This document shows, piece by piece, positions 1 to 8,232 of a stretch of DNA of 64,000 nucleotides. Both the position numbers and the translations under genes were made by a program. The stretch lies in contig NZ_QRIL01000006.1 of assembly GCF_003471165.1 (NCBI RefSeq), forward strand, positions 417 through 64,416, in the 5' to 3' direction. The stretch comes from Ruminococcus sp. AM22-13. Lineage in GTDB: Bacteria; Bacillota; Clostridia; Lachnospirales; Lachnospiraceae. Within the stretch, counting starts at the first letter, position 1. The number at the start of each line of letters is the position of its first letter. The notes under the pieces were generated by a model, which saw only the letters and a list, made by a program, of their open reading frames with translations, ran no database searches and was not told the origin of the DNA.

Positions 1-4
1 ATAT

Positions 5-31
5 AAAAAACCCCGGATTATATATCCGGGG
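5..31 (-). terminator. Intrinsic terminator of the FMN riboswitch
   Basis: A GC-rich hairpin (10-11 bp arms at 11-31) is followed, reading the minus strand, by a run of six T (5-10). It sits 30 nt past the FMN aptamer, the place for the expression platform of a transcriptional off-switch. The regulated gene lies beyond the left edge. Confidence 0.85.
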
Positions 32-60
32 TAATAAGCACGTATGGTAAATATCGCGTG

Positions 61-188
61 TTCTTCTCTCATCCAGACTATACTGTCGGTCCTGAAATTC
101 CACCAGATCAGCCGCCTAAGCGGGTCGCGGACTATAACCGCCGGTAGGGAATCTCAGCTGATGCTGATCACCACAACCCCGAAGAATT
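61..188 (-). ncRNA. FMN riboswitch (RFN element)
   Basis: On the minus strand this stretch carries the conserved blocks of the RFN aptamer in order: TTCTTCGGGG at the 5' side, a GGGAATC-like block with CCTACCGGCGGT, AGTCCGCGA, GCTGATCTGGTG, and the 3' block CGACAGTATAGTCTGGATG closing with GAGAGAAGAA. These are known to bind flavin mononucleotide and switch off riboflavin synthesis or uptake genes. A terminator follows at 5-31. The controlled gene is outside the window; ribU or a rib operon is the usual partner, which is inference here. Confidence 0.95.
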
Positions 189-206
189 TTCTTTTATCTG
201 CGTCTG

Positions 207-235
207 GTTATACTACATACAGACATTTATTTCAA
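207..235 (-). promoter_or_regulatory. Sigma-A promoter of the riboswitch transcript
   Basis: Reading the minus strand: -35 TTGAAA (235-230), 17-bp spacer, -10 TATAAC (212-207). It lies just upstream of the aptamer and would start transcription about 10 nt before it. Confidence 0.7.
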
Positions 236-271
236 TATCATTTGTGACTTTTTTCTGAGTTTTATTTCTTT

Positions 272-856
272 TTAACCAATATTATTAACCTTACAGCCCG
301 CTAATACAACAACAAGAGTGTCCCCTCCATCGGTATTCTCAAATGAACTGGTTCCAAGTGGCAGACCGGTTACTTCTACTGTATCATCCTCAAAAACGTC
401 ATCCAATTCTCCATTATAATAAACAGAATACTGCTGTTCTTCTCCATCTATCAGATTTAGCCATGTCAGATAATGTCCTTCTTCCATTTCCTGTTCCTGA
501 ACCTGTATTACGTATGCTTCTGAAATTCTCATCAGCTTATCACCGTATCTGGATGGATTTTTGTTGATATGGCGAAAATCCAGTTCTGCATCTGTCATTT
601 CATCCGGTATTGCCAATTCTGGCGAAGCAGGGAAAAAATCATCATGTTCTTCCAGAAAAGTTTCTGCCTTCTCTGTTAATGTATACTCTGTAGTGCATTG
701 ATCCTGTAAATATGTATACAGATCCAATGCTGTATAGCTTGCTCCCGTATTCTCGGAGGCATATACGTTCAAACTATCCAGAGGTATTACTCCATTTAAA
801 ATAACCGCTGATAATACCGCTATTGCAATCCTTTTCATAATTGTTTTTGCTACCAT
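272..856 (-). CDS. Secreted hypothetical protein
   Basis: A 194-aa protein. The ORF extends 9 codons further upstream, but the start is placed at the ATG at 856 because AAAGGGGGA lies 5 nt before it. The N-terminus is basic (VAKTIMKR), followed by a hydrophobic stretch and a plausible signal-peptidase site after VYA at about residue 33. The mature part is acidic. Its last 100 residues alternate short beta-like segments (YVIQVQEQE, YSVYYNG, DTVEVTGLP, TLVVVLAG), which could be an OB-like fold, but no family is recognised. It is the last gene of a minus-strand operon with the membrane protein at 894-1352 and the broken small gene at 1373-1564. Function unknown; probably exported. Confidence 0.7.
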   Translation of the reverse strand: MVAKTIMKRIAIAVLSAVILNGVIPLDSLNVYASENTGASYTALDLYTYLQDQCTTEYTLTEKAETFLEEHDDFFPASPELAIPDEMTDAELDFRHINKNPSRYGDKLMRISEAYVIQVQEQEMEEGHYLTWLNLIDGEEQQYSVYYNGELDDVFEDDTVEVTGLPLGTSSFENTDGGDTLVVVLAGCKVNNIG

Positions 857-893
857 AGTTATCCCCCTTTTCTTTTGTAACATTTACTGTTAA

Positions 894-1352
894 TTATATC
901 TTCGCTCTTTCTTTAATATCCTCTACAAATGCTGTAGCTATTTTCTTTCTTCTTGCATATACAATTGCTTTGTTTCCGCTTCTCAAACATATTGTTATTT
1001 TACGGTTTGAGCCTGCCCATATAAACAGAAAAACAAATACAATCATTCCAGGATTGGAAAAACAGGAAATCACTGCCAGACAAATGAAAAATATATAATA
1101 TCCCGGTATTTTGTAGTTCATAAGTATTGCCGTAATATCTTCATAATAAATCACAGGAATCATATTCTTCTTTACCGGCCTTATATCTATAGTCAGCTTT
1201 TCGTGATCAGCAAAAATTGTGCTGTAAATCCTTCCCGTCAGCCACGATAAATAAATTCCTCTTGAAGAACTCATGGTATACTTCATATTCTGCTTTGTCA
1301 CAGCATTTTCTTTTTCCTGTGTAGCCTGTGCTTGAGCTTCCAGTGCTTCCAT
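894..1352 (-). CDS. Small membrane protein, unknown function
   Basis: A 152-aa protein starting at ATG 1352 behind a strong AGGGGGAAA ribosome-binding site. The first 20 residues are Gln/Glu/Ala-rich and hydrophilic. Residues of about 80-115 form one long or two short hydrophobic segments (YYIFFICLAVISCF and MIVFVFLFIWAG). The C-terminus is basic (ARRKKIA). This resembles a small PH-like or helper membrane protein, but no family can be assigned. It sits 37 bp upstream of the secreted protein gene at 272-856 and 20 bp downstream of the small broken ORF at 1373, so the three are probably co-transcribed from the promoter near 1644-1672. Confidence 0.7.
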   Translation of the reverse strand: MEALEAQAQATQEKENAVTKQNMKYTMSSSRGIYLSWLTGRIYSTIFADHEKLTIDIRPVKKNMIPVIYYEDITAILMNYKIPGYYIFFICLAVISCFSNPGMIVFVFLFIWAGSNRKITICLRSGNKAIVYARRKKIATAFVEDIKERAKI

Positions 1353-1372
1353 ATTACTTTCCCCCTCTTATT

Positions 1373-1564
1373 TCAGTTTTTGCCGATCAATGTCTGCAAC
1401 AGTGCAATGGGTATCGTCACAAATCCTGCAATCATACAGATAATAAAACGTGTCATGTAGAAATATGTTGCATTGGAATAAACATACACTTTCTTAGATC
1501 ACCATATCTTATTAGTCGCCCAGTATGCTGCCGCTATGTAAGCGATCATAAGTATTGCTGCCAT
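1373..1564 (-). pseudogene. Small membrane ORF interrupted by an in-frame TGA
   Basis: An ATG at 1564 behind AGCGAGGTGA opens a frame of 21 codons (MAAILMIAYIAAAY...NKIW) that ends in TGA at 1499-1501. The same frame then stays open for 41 further codons (SKKVYVYSNATYFY...LLQTLIGKN) to a TGA at 1373-1375. Both halves look membrane-associated: a hydrophobic N-terminal helix and a second helix RFIICMIAGFVTIPIALL. The parsimonious reading is a 63-codon gene with one nonsense change, for example GGA to TGA. A functional 21-aa peptide or readthrough cannot be excluded. It heads the operon that runs into 894-1352. Confidence 0.55.
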
Positions 1565-1931
1565 AATTTTCACCTCGCTTATGTACAATCTTCAGTAATT
1601 CATTTAGAGGATTGTTATAATTCACTCATCCTTTATTACACTCATTATACCCTTATCTCATCAGCTTTTCATTCACTGGCAGTATATGTTTTACGCCAAA
1701 GCAACAATAATTTTCTCACTTATGAACAAACGTTATTTTTGTTCCTTACAGTAACGTATCCAACTATCGAATATAAAATTTACAATCTTCTTTGATAATT
1801 GACGAACTCCTGAGAATATGCTTTAATGGATTTAGCATAAATACTTCAGGAGAACAAACATAGTTCTCAACTACACTTCTACACCAATGATACATGTATC
1901 ATATCTCACAAAAAGAAATGGGGGAACACAA
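1565..1931. other. Divergent intergenic region
   Basis: This AT-rich gap separates the minus-strand operon from the plus-strand DUF5684 gene. It holds the minus-strand promoter listed at 1644-1672. No coding sequence or RNA motif was recognised. An imperfect inverted pair (CTCCTGAGAATATG... with ...ACTTCAGGAG, about 1806-1853) may form a weak hairpin upstream of the plus-strand gene. Confidence 0.5.
1644..1672 (-). promoter_or_regulatory. Probable promoter of the 1564-272 operon
   Basis: Minus strand: perfect -10 TATAAT (1649-1644), 17-bp spacer, -35 ATGAAA (1672-1667; 4 of 6 matches to TTGACA). It lies about 80 nt upstream of the small ORF start. Confidence 0.5.
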
Positions 1932-2381
1932 ATGGGACTTATAGCTATCAGTAGTCTGATGCTCTTGGGCGGTATGTATCTGATGATTGCATTTGCATGG
2001 TGGCTTCTGCAGATCATTGCCAACTGGAGAATCTTTACCAAAGCAGGAGAGGCCGGATGGAAAAGTATTATTCCAATATATGGCGATTATATTTCTTATA
2101 AAATCGCATGGCAGCCCGCATATTTCTGGCTGACTCTCATCCTGGGAATCATATCTTCTTATCTGCAGGGAACTCTGGAAACAGGCGAAAGCTTAACTGT
2201 CTACATGCTTGTCATACTGGTAAAAATCATACTTGTCGTCATCAGCATTATGTACAGCATTAAGCTTGCAAGAGCCTTCGGCAGAGGCACAGGATTCGCC
2301 ATTGGCCTTATCTTCTTACCGCCAATCTTCATGCTGATCCTTGGCTTCGGCGATGACAGATATTATGGGGCAGATAAATAA
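1932..2381 (+). CDS. DUF5684-like multispanning membrane protein
   Basis: A 149-aa protein. The frame extends 15 codons upstream, but ATG 1932 is chosen because GGGGGA lies 6 nt before it. Four hydrophobic segments are visible at about 5-30, 60-76, 90-112 and 122-138. The stretch WRIFTKAGEAGWKSIIPIY (about 32-50) is the hallmark of the small DUF5684 family, where a Trp-Lys-Ser-Ile-Ile-Pro core follows the first membrane segment; members are often annotated as signal-peptidase-I-like but lack its catalytic Ser/Lys pair. Function unknown. Monocistronic, closed by the terminator at 2431-2472. Confidence 0.75.
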   Translation: MGLIAISSLMLLGGMYLMIAFAWWLLQIIANWRIFTKAGEAGWKSIIPIYGDYISYKIAWQPAYFWLTLILGIISSYLQGTLETGESLTVYMLVILVKIILVVISIMYSIKLARAFGRGTGFAIGLIFLPPIFMLILGFGDDRYYGADK

Positions 2382-2430
2382 AAATACGCATAATAAAAAA
2401 GGGGCTGTGAAATAACAGTCATCTACGCAA

Positions 2431-2472
2431 AAAGAGGACTTTTCGTTCATTTTAAAAGAAAAGTCCTTTTTA
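2431..2472. terminator. Bidirectional terminator
   Basis: A 10-bp perfect stem AGGACTTTTC / GAAAAGTCCT (2435-2444 with 2458-2467) has A runs on its left and T runs on its right. It can end the plus-strand DUF5684 gene and the convergent TraX gene. Confidence 0.85.
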
Positions 2473-2483
2473 AAATTTCATAT

Positions 2484-3197
2484 TCAAATCTTAAGACACA
2501 TTCTTATAATTCCTAAAATCAGCAAATGTACTGGATAAAAAAGATAATTAAACCACTTATTCTGTTTTCCACGTTCTCCATTATAAGTAAGTGTCAGGCC
2601 AAATCCAAGCAAAGCCCATGGTTCTTTGAACATGGAAAGATAGGAAAATGGAATCGCAAGTGCCTGTCGGTCATGAAAAATATAATAGAAATATCCAATC
2701 AGCACCGCATGGTGTTCATAATCTAATCCCAGATTCATTGCAGCAAAGCACAATACTGTCACAATGAGAAATGATACGAAATACCATAAAGCTTTCGGCA
2801 ATGCTGCCATCTTTTCCTTGAGTACATCAATCAGCCAGATCATGGCAAGCACCAAGGCTAACGTAAACATAATATTGTTCCAGTTGGCTTCAAAAAATGT
2901 AGCTGTTGTACACATATCAAAAGGAATTTCTGATATTACTCCAAATACAAGAAGTGTAATTAAATACTTCCATTTATTTTTTGTGTGGAAATAGCCTTCC
3001 ACGAGAAGGAAGATGAATATTGGAAATGCGATTCTTCCTAAAATATCAAAAAAGTCACTCAACCGATTCAATGCTCCTCCATCCAAATTCGGATAGATTA
3101 ACGCTTTGTTTGTGTGATCGATAAGCATAGATAGAAAAGCAATGTATTTAAGCTGCGCCCCTGAAAATATTTTTATTCTTTCTTTTATATTGTTCAT
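2484..3197 (-). CDS. TraX family membrane protein
   Basis: A 237-aa integral membrane protein with about seven or eight hydrophobic segments. It matches the TraX family (named after the F-plasmid pilin N-acetylase) at the N-terminus: G-x-x-L-K-x-I-A-x-x-x-M-x-I-D-H near residues 12-28, then LGRIAFPIFIFLLVEGYFHT. In Firmicutes chromosomes, TraX proteins are presumed membrane acyltransferases with unknown substrates. The start is set at ATG 3197, preceded by AAAAAAAGGAC; an in-frame TTG 10 codons upstream overlaps that ribosome-binding site and is less likely. No pilus or conjugation genes are nearby, so a role in conjugation is not supported. Confidence 0.85.
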   Translation of the reverse strand: MNNIKERIKIFSGAQLKYIAFLSMLIDHTNKALIYPNLDGGALNRLSDFFDILGRIAFPIFIFLLVEGYFHTKNKWKYLITLLVFGVISEIPFDMCTTATFFEANWNNIMFTLALVLAMIWLIDVLKEKMAALPKALWYFVSFLIVTVLCFAAMNLGLDYEHHAVLIGYFYYIFHDRQALAIPFSYLSMFKEPWALLGFGLTLTYNGERGKQNKWFNYLFYPVHLLILGIIRMCLKI

Positions 3198-3588
3198 AAA
3201 AAATAGTCCTTTTTTTAATTTCTTCAATTACATTCACTTATTGGGTCATCTTTACCCACCCCACTGGATATGGCGAAAAGGAACCGTTGAATAGTAGGAA
3301 GCTAAGATTGTGATAACTCTATATTACTATAGTTGTTTTGAAAAAACTATATAAAAGAAGAGTTTATGAAGCATAAAGCTTTAAAGAAAATCGAAGGAGG
3401 AAAGTCCACTCAAAGAGTGAATATACAAAAACAAAAGATTAAGGTGCAGAAACTTCATCTGGAATTGTTGGAGAAATTGCAGTAGCATACAGCGAAAACA
3501 GAGGATGAAATGAAGAGCTGGATGCAATTGAAGAAAAATATGATATCCTAAGTGTAGCAGAAAGATATAATCATGGAGGTATATACAC
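3198..3588. other. Apparently decayed intergenic stretch
   Basis: Between traX and the broken aldo/keto reductase the plus strand carries short open pieces only: a possible 39-codon lysine-rich ORF (3366-3485) and, in other frames, runs such as GIVGEIAVAYSENRG and EELDAIEEKYDILSVAERYN that read like coding fragments interrupted by stops. They suggest the remains of a small gene, but I recognise no family. Confidence 0.3.
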
Positions 3589-4579
3589 ATGTACATTGCA
3601 GTCAAAAAAGATACGACACAATAGTTTACAACCGCTGCGGTAAAAGTGGCTTGAAGCTGCCTGTTGTTTCACTTGGACTCTGGCACAATTTTGGTGATAC
3701 AAGAGTCTACGAAAATATGAAGCAGATGTGCTTTACCGCTTTTGACAATGGAATCACTCATTTTGACCTTGCCAATAATTATGGGCCTGCTTATGGCAGT
3801 GCAGAACGCAATTTCGGCAAGCTTTTCAGGGAAGAACTTCATCCATACCGAGATGAAATGCTCATCAGCACAAAGGCCGGATTTGATATGTGGGAAGGAC
3901 CTTATGGCAATTGGGGAAGCCGCAAGTACCTTATTGCAAGCCTGGACCAGAGTCTTAAGCGACTTGGACTTGATTATGTCGATATCTTCTATCATCACAG
4001 AATGGATCCTGAGACACCACTTGAGGAGACTATGGGTGCTCTTGACTCTATCGTTCGAAGTGGAAAAGCCCTTTATGTAGGTCTTTCAAATTATGATGGT
4101 CCCACACTTAAAAAGGCTACAGAAATCCTAACCTATTTGAAATGTCCTTTCGTAATCAACCAGAACCGTTATTCTATTTTTGACAGAACAATTGAGAATA
4201 ACGGGCTTAAGGACACTGCCTATGAGCTTGGAAAAGGTATCATAGCTTTCTCTCCTCTCGCACAGGAACTTCTTACGAAGCGCTACCTCATGGTATCCCT
4301 GCTGATAGCAGAATTGCCACTGACGGACGATTTCTTAATGAGACTGCACTTACATCAGAAAAGCTTTCCCAGATTCAGGCACTTAACGAAATTGCTATGG
4401 AAAGAGGACAGACGCTTGCCGAGATGGCTCTTAGCTGTATTCTAAAAGATGATAAAGTAACAAGTGTCCTGATTGGAGCTTCAAAACCTGAGCAGATTCT
4501 TGATAATATCAAGATAATCGGACATACTGATTTTTCAGATGAAGAACTTAAGAAGATTGATGATATCGTTAATTCTTAA
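3589..4579 (+). pseudogene. YghZ-type aldo/keto reductase, two frameshifts
   Basis: The reading frames together encode about 330 residues of an aldo/keto reductase closest to E. coli YghZ (L-glyceraldehyde 3-phosphate reductase): YNRCGKSGLKLPVVSLGLW, the catalytic-region DLANNYGPAYGSAE, LISTKAGFDMWEGPYGNWGS, YVDIFYHHRMDPETPLEE and, at the end, SVLIGASKPEQILDN. The natural start is ATG 3589 (GGAGG at 3575-3579). That frame shifts in an A6 run (3604-3609), one A short of an intact gene. A second single-base loss occurs at about 4290 (CTCATGG where CTCAATGG is expected), so the C-terminal third is in another frame. The IS1182 element begins 10 bp after the stop. Probably inactive unless both indels are sequencing errors. 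Confidence 0.85.
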
Positions 4580-4588
4580 TCAATGAAA

Positions 4589-6375
4589 GGGGCTGTGAAA
4601 AAAGAATAGTCCTGAAAAAAGAAAGACCAAGAGTTTATAATGAACTCAAGGTCTTTCTTTCTGTTATAATTAACTTGTGAAAAAAATTAATAACATAATT
4701 TATTCTAACCCAAAACAGGCAGTTTTGCCAATGCTAATTCAAGATTATCTGGACATCTGTGATCCAGTGCTGACTTTTGACAGATTTATGGGAGAAATCG
4801 AACTGGAGAAATATCTGAAAAATATTCCGCAACATTATACAGGAAGATTTAGATATGCCCCGGTCAGTATGCTGAAGACAGTTTTGTTTGGATTTATGGC
4901 GAATGGCTATATATCGTTACGTGAGCTGGAGGATCAGTGTAAAGTCAATCTCCGCTTTATGTATCTTATGGACCATCAAACCCCTTCTTATCGTACCTTC
5001 GGCTACTTCATTAATGAGGTGCTTGCTGATTCCATTGAAGAAATATTTCTAGACATAAACAAAAAAATCTTCGAGACAGAACATGTGGATCTCCAACATC
5101 TATACATCGATGGTTCCAAGTTTGAAGCAAATGCAAATAAATATTCCTGGGTGTGGAAAAAAGCCACAGAAAAATCCAGATACCGGCTCTTTGATAAGAT
5201 TACTGAACTCTTTAAGGAAATCAATGAAGAGCTGTCATGTACAGGGATAAAGCTTTGTATCAATAGTGAGTATGCACCAGAGTATTTAAAAGAAGCTGCC
5301 GAGCAGTATGCTGAAGCCTGGCAGATTGATGAAACGATATTTGTTCATGGTAGAGGACATCGTAAAACTACGCAGCAGCGTCATTATGAAAAACTCAGGG
5401 AGTATACAACCAAGTTGGAAGAATATGTAGAAAAAATAAAGATCTGCGGAGAAGAGCGCAACAGCTACTCAAAAACAGACCATTCGGCCACTTTTATGCG
5501 AATCAAGAAAGACTACATGGGAAATGACCAGTTGCTTCCAGCCTATAATGTACAGGTCGGTGCTGCAGATGAGTACATTGCTGTTGTCGATGTAAATCAG
5601 TATCGCTCAGATATGGATTGTTTTATTCCATTGATGAACAAGTTTTATACGACATATGGCTTTTATCCGAAATACCCAGTGGCAGATGCCGGATATGGTT
5701 CTTACAATAATTACATCTTCTGTGAGCAGCATGGAATGAAAAAATATATGAAGTTCCCTATGTTCAAGAAAGAGACTACTGACAAGAAGTATCATGAAGA
5801 TCCATTTCGTGCAGTAAATTTTCCAATCGGGAAAGACGGGATTATGCGTTGCCCAAACGGGAAAAGATTTTACCTTCAGTATCAAAAAAACGTAAAGGGA
5901 AAACAAGTATGGGCGTCAGGAAGAAGTGTATCAGTGTGAAGATTGCTCCAGCTGTCCATACGCAGAACAATGTAAAAAGACAGATAAAAACCGTACTGTT
6001 CGGATCAACCGCGAACTTACAGCGATGCATCAGGAAGTGATAGAAAATCTCGAAAGTATCCAGGGAGCACTTCTGAGGATGAACAGATCCATCCAGGCAG
6101 AAGGTACTTTTGGTATCATGAAAAACGATCGGTGGTACAAAAGAATTGTCCGAAGAGGAATAAAATCTGTACTGCTCGAAGTATTTCTTGTTTCTATCGG
6201 ACACAATCTTTATAAATATCACAACAAGCAGAAAAAAGGTGCAACTGCCGCATAGGATTTCATAATAGCATTCTTATGGGGTAAGGGGAACTATACCCTT
6301 TTTTATGTAATATAACTACTATTACATCCATAAGCAAAAGGACGCATGAAAAAACTCTCGTTTTTTCACACGCCC
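4589..6375 (+). mobile_element. IS1182-family insertion sequence
   Basis: The element is bounded by imperfect terminal inverted repeats: GGGGCTGTGAAAAAA at 4589-4603 and the complement of GGGCGTGTGAAAAAA at 6361-6375 (13 of 15 identical). Near the left end an imperfect hairpin (4621-4656) precedes the transposase, as in many IS elements that block incoming transcription. After the transposase, GGGGTA...TACCC followed by T6 (about 6279-6305) is an internal terminator, and ATGTAATA/TATTACAT nests inside CTTATGG/CCATAAG. No clear target-site duplication is seen. It lies between the broken aldo/keto reductase and the RLP/pdxA2 remnants. Confidence 0.85.
4677..6255 (+). pseudogene. IS1182-family transposase, frameshifted
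   Basis: The product is a DDE transposase of the IS1182 type. The first frame (GTG 4677 to 5939) carries the N-terminal domain (FRYAPVSMLKTVLFGFMANGYISLRELE), the first catalytic block HLYIDGSKFEANANKYSW and the second (PKYPVADAGYGSYNNYIF). The second frame (to 6255) carries the Cys-rich C-terminal piece CEDCSSCPYAEQCKKTDKN and the block QAEGTFGIMKNDRWYKRIVRRG with the last catalytic Glu. The join is at an A4 run (5900-5903), where an AAA would keep the frame open, so one extra A has probably inactivated it. IS1182 elements are not known to use programmed frameshifting, so this is read as decay. Confidence 0.85.
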
Positions 6376-6405
6376 TTTTTTATTATCATACAGGCTATAG
6401 CCTTA

Positions 6406-6655
6406 TTATAAAGTTCTGTTATCAAAATACTCTTTTACCGTTTCACAGCAGAAATCAGCCACCTCATACCTGTTACTCACATCTCCGTCAAAAATCGGTT
6501 CAAGTCCGCCTGCTGCCGCCTCGAAGAACAGTTTTGCACCAACTTCAGGAGTATATCCTGTACATGGTTTGATCATGTTGTTTAACAGTGGTCTGTTCTC
6601 TGCTCCAAGATATTTACGGATTCCTTCGATACCGAATTTCGGTCCTTGGTTTGAA
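6406..6655 (-). pseudogene. Fragment of a RuBisCO-like protein
   Basis: The minus strand is open from about 6655 to a TAA at 6406-6408. Its first part, [18 protein letters not shown] then [20 protein letters not shown] then AAGG, follows the type IV RuBisCO-like protein pattern G-[IL]-R-x-x-L-G-x-x-x-R-P-L-L-x-x-x-I-K-P-x-x-G-x-[ST]-P-E, the segment that ends in GGVDFIKDDE in family members. Here the sequence leaves the family after GG and continues into an unrelated C-terminus ([20 protein letters not shown]), so the piece is both truncated and joined to something else. It starts 31 bp past the IS. RLPs are known decarboxylases or transcarboxylases in sugar-acid catabolism, often near pdxA2. 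Confidence 0.6.
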
Positions 6656-6984
6656 GTTCATGGTATGAGAATTTTCTTCCTCTCCCGTCACGTATCTCTG
6701 AGAAAGGCCTGTGATATGTCAACCAAAGAACATATCAAAGATTATGTAAAACACAGTCTTGAGGTACTCAAAAAATTAGGTGTCAAAGACGGAACCATGG
6801 CAATTGCAGGTCTGAATCCTCACTGCGGCGAACATGGTATTCTCGGAACCGAAGAACAGACAGAAGTAATCCCTGCTGTGCAAGAACTTCAGGCAGAGGG
6901 TTATCCTGTAGCAGAACCGATCGAAGCTGGTTCTGTTTTCCACCAGGCTTTACAGGGACGCTATAACAGTGTATTATCATTGTA
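6650..6984 (+). pseudogene. Internal fragment of PdxA2-type dehydrogenase
   Basis: The plus strand encodes about 110 residues of a 4-hydroxythreonine-4-phosphate dehydrogenase homologue: [17 protein letters not shown], then [19 protein letters not shown] (family: AGLNPHAGEGGLFGxEE) and [23 protein letters not shown]. The N-terminal half is missing; the open frame from 6569 reads back into the RLP remnant. The sequence departs from the family after VLSLY, where members read HDQGHIA. PdxA2 proteins oxidise D-threonate, D-erythronate or related 4-phosphates. With the RLP piece on the opposite strand it marks a collapsed sugar-acid cluster. Confidence 0.75.
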
Positions 6985-7137
6985 CCGTAAACAGATATAT
7001 TTGTCTGTGAATATGTCCGGCTATATTTTCACAAAATCATAAAAATAGAATTAGCAATATATATATTTCTTAGTAGCATTATCACTTCATTTTTAATATG
7101 CAGCAATGTATGGGCTGTAATTCACTATCCGTTTATA

Positions 7138-7938
7138 TTACAATTCAAGGGTTTCCAGGTCATCCGGGATAAAAAGATTTCCTTTATAACATGGTTTTCC
7201 TTCCTCTGTATATAGTTCTTTTCGTCTGGAGATGTTTTTATCTTCTGTATGATACAAAATCAGATTGTCAACATTCAGTTCCTGTGCGAGCTGACAGGCA
7301 TCCTTTACTGTGGAATGATGTTTCTCATAAGGTTTAAATTTATCTGCCTGTGAAAAGAGACAAAATGCCTCATGGAGAAGCCAGGTACTGTTCACTGCAT
7401 ATTTATGTTCACATTCATTATATGGCTCATCTCCACAACAGGTCAGTTTCTTTCCGTCTGCATATTCCATGCAAAATCCAAACTGTTTTGCTTTTGTAGA
7501 AAGAATATCAAAGAATGTTACCTTGTGTCCCAGAATCATTCTTTCTTCTCCATCTTTTACTTCTTTCAGATGTACTTTCTCACCAATGTATTTGGTTTCT
7601 TTTGCAGTCAGAAGCATTTGGGACATCTGCTTCAGAAGGCTGATCACTTCGTCATGTCCGTAGATTACTACTTCGCCATCAAACTGTCCTCTTGCCATTC
7701 CCTGGCAATACATACGGAGCATCCAGATAATTCCCAGCAGATGGTCGATATGTTTATGCGTAACAAAAATCGTACTGATATCCTTCCAGCTGATTCCGGC
7801 ATCTTCCAACTGTTTCAAAATGGTGCTTCCACCGCCGCCATCTATCATAAAATATTCTTTACCCTCGTTTAATGTAAAACAGGTATTATAACATTTCGTT
7901 ACTTTTGCATTTCCGGTTCCCAGTATTGTAAGCTTCAT
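7138..7938 (-). CDS. MBL-fold (RNase Z-like) metallohydrolase
   Basis: A 266-aa protein of the metallo-beta-lactamase fold. The start is ATG 7938, with AGGAGG about 10 nt upstream; the frame extends 19 codons further but without such a site. The N-terminus MKLTILGTGNA and the metal-binding motif T-H61-K-H63-I-D65-H66 are typical of the RNase Z/ElaC group, followed by later metal ligands in CCGDEPYNE and by the HHSTVKDACQLAQE segment with ILYHTED. The protein is shorter than tRNase Z (about 300 aa) and lacks an obvious flexible arm, so a tRNA-processing role is doubtful; a generic phosphodiesterase is safer. It appears monocistronic. Confidence 0.8.
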   Translation of the reverse strand: MKLTILGTGNAKVTKCYNTCFTLNEGKEYFMIDGGGGSTILKQLEDAGISWKDISTIFVTHKHIDHLLGIIWMLRMYCQGMARGQFDGEVVIYGHDEVISLLKQMSQMLLTAKETKYIGEKVHLKEVKDGEERMILGHKVTFFDILSTKAKQFGFCMEYADGKKLTCCGDEPYNECEHKYAVNSTWLLHEAFCLFSQADKFKPYEKHHSTVKDACQLAQELNVDNLILYHTEDKNISRRKELYTEEGKPCYKGNLFIPDDLETLEL

Positions 7939-8047
7939 CTTATATAGTACCTCCTGGCTATTCATCTGAATTCTGTTTCCCATGTAGTATAACATTTTTC
8001 TTCTTTAATATATAGTAATTTTTATATCTCTGTCAAAATCAAATTAC

Positions 8048-8079
8048 ATTACTGTTCACTTCGTTCTCAGTAACGCAGC
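8048..8079. repeat. End fragment of intergenic repeat family R1
   Basis: ATTACTGTTCACTTCG followed by TTCTCAGTAACG matches one end of the R1 elements at 22356, 24404 and 58043. The rest of the element is absent. Confidence 0.6.
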
Positions 8080-8165
8080 CACCGCTACGCCTCTCTCCTC
8101 CGCCTTGAAATAAAAAAAATTTATCCTGCAAGATTGCTTCAAGAATCAACTTGTCGGCACACTAG

Positions 8166-8193
8166 TCACGATTTTCATAACATGACATAAAAT
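8166..8193 (+). promoter_or_regulatory. Candidate sigma-E promoter of cotJABC
   Basis: TCACGAT (8166-8172), 13-bp spacer, CATAAAAT (8186-8193). The -10 block is close to the sigma-E consensus CATACAAT and the spacing fits; the -35 is weak. In Bacillus subtilis cotJ is sigma-E dependent, which supports the reading. Confidence 0.5.
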
Positions 8194-8232
8194 ATAGAGT
8201 AAACAGATTTATAATAATGAAAGGAAATATTT

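Noticed and set aside
44-247. 67-aa plus-strand ORF
   Set aside because: It lies wholly across the FMN riboswitch on the opposite strand and shows no ribosome-binding site or protein-like pattern.
1328-1795. 155-aa plus-strand ORF
   Set aside because: It overlaps the minus-strand operon start and its promoter; the amino-acid composition is that of an antisense shadow.
2397-2430. GGGGCTGTGAAA near 2401 as another IS1182 end
   Set aside because: Only 12 nt match the IS terminus and no opposite end or transposase remnant was found nearby; chance or a short relic cannot be told apart.
2484-3197. Evidence of a conjugative element from the TraX homologue
   Set aside because: TraX-like proteins are common on Firmicutes chromosomes and no transfer or pilus genes are present.
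3366-3485. 39-aa lysine-rich ORF upstream of the broken aldo/keto reductase
   Set aside because: No family, weak initiation context, and surrounded by what looks like decayed sequence; kept only as a remark in the region entry.
5890-5910. Programmed frameshifting in the IS1182 transposase
   Set aside because: IS1182 elements normally carry a single uninterrupted transposase, and the shift is +1 at a short A run without a typical slippery site or stimulator.
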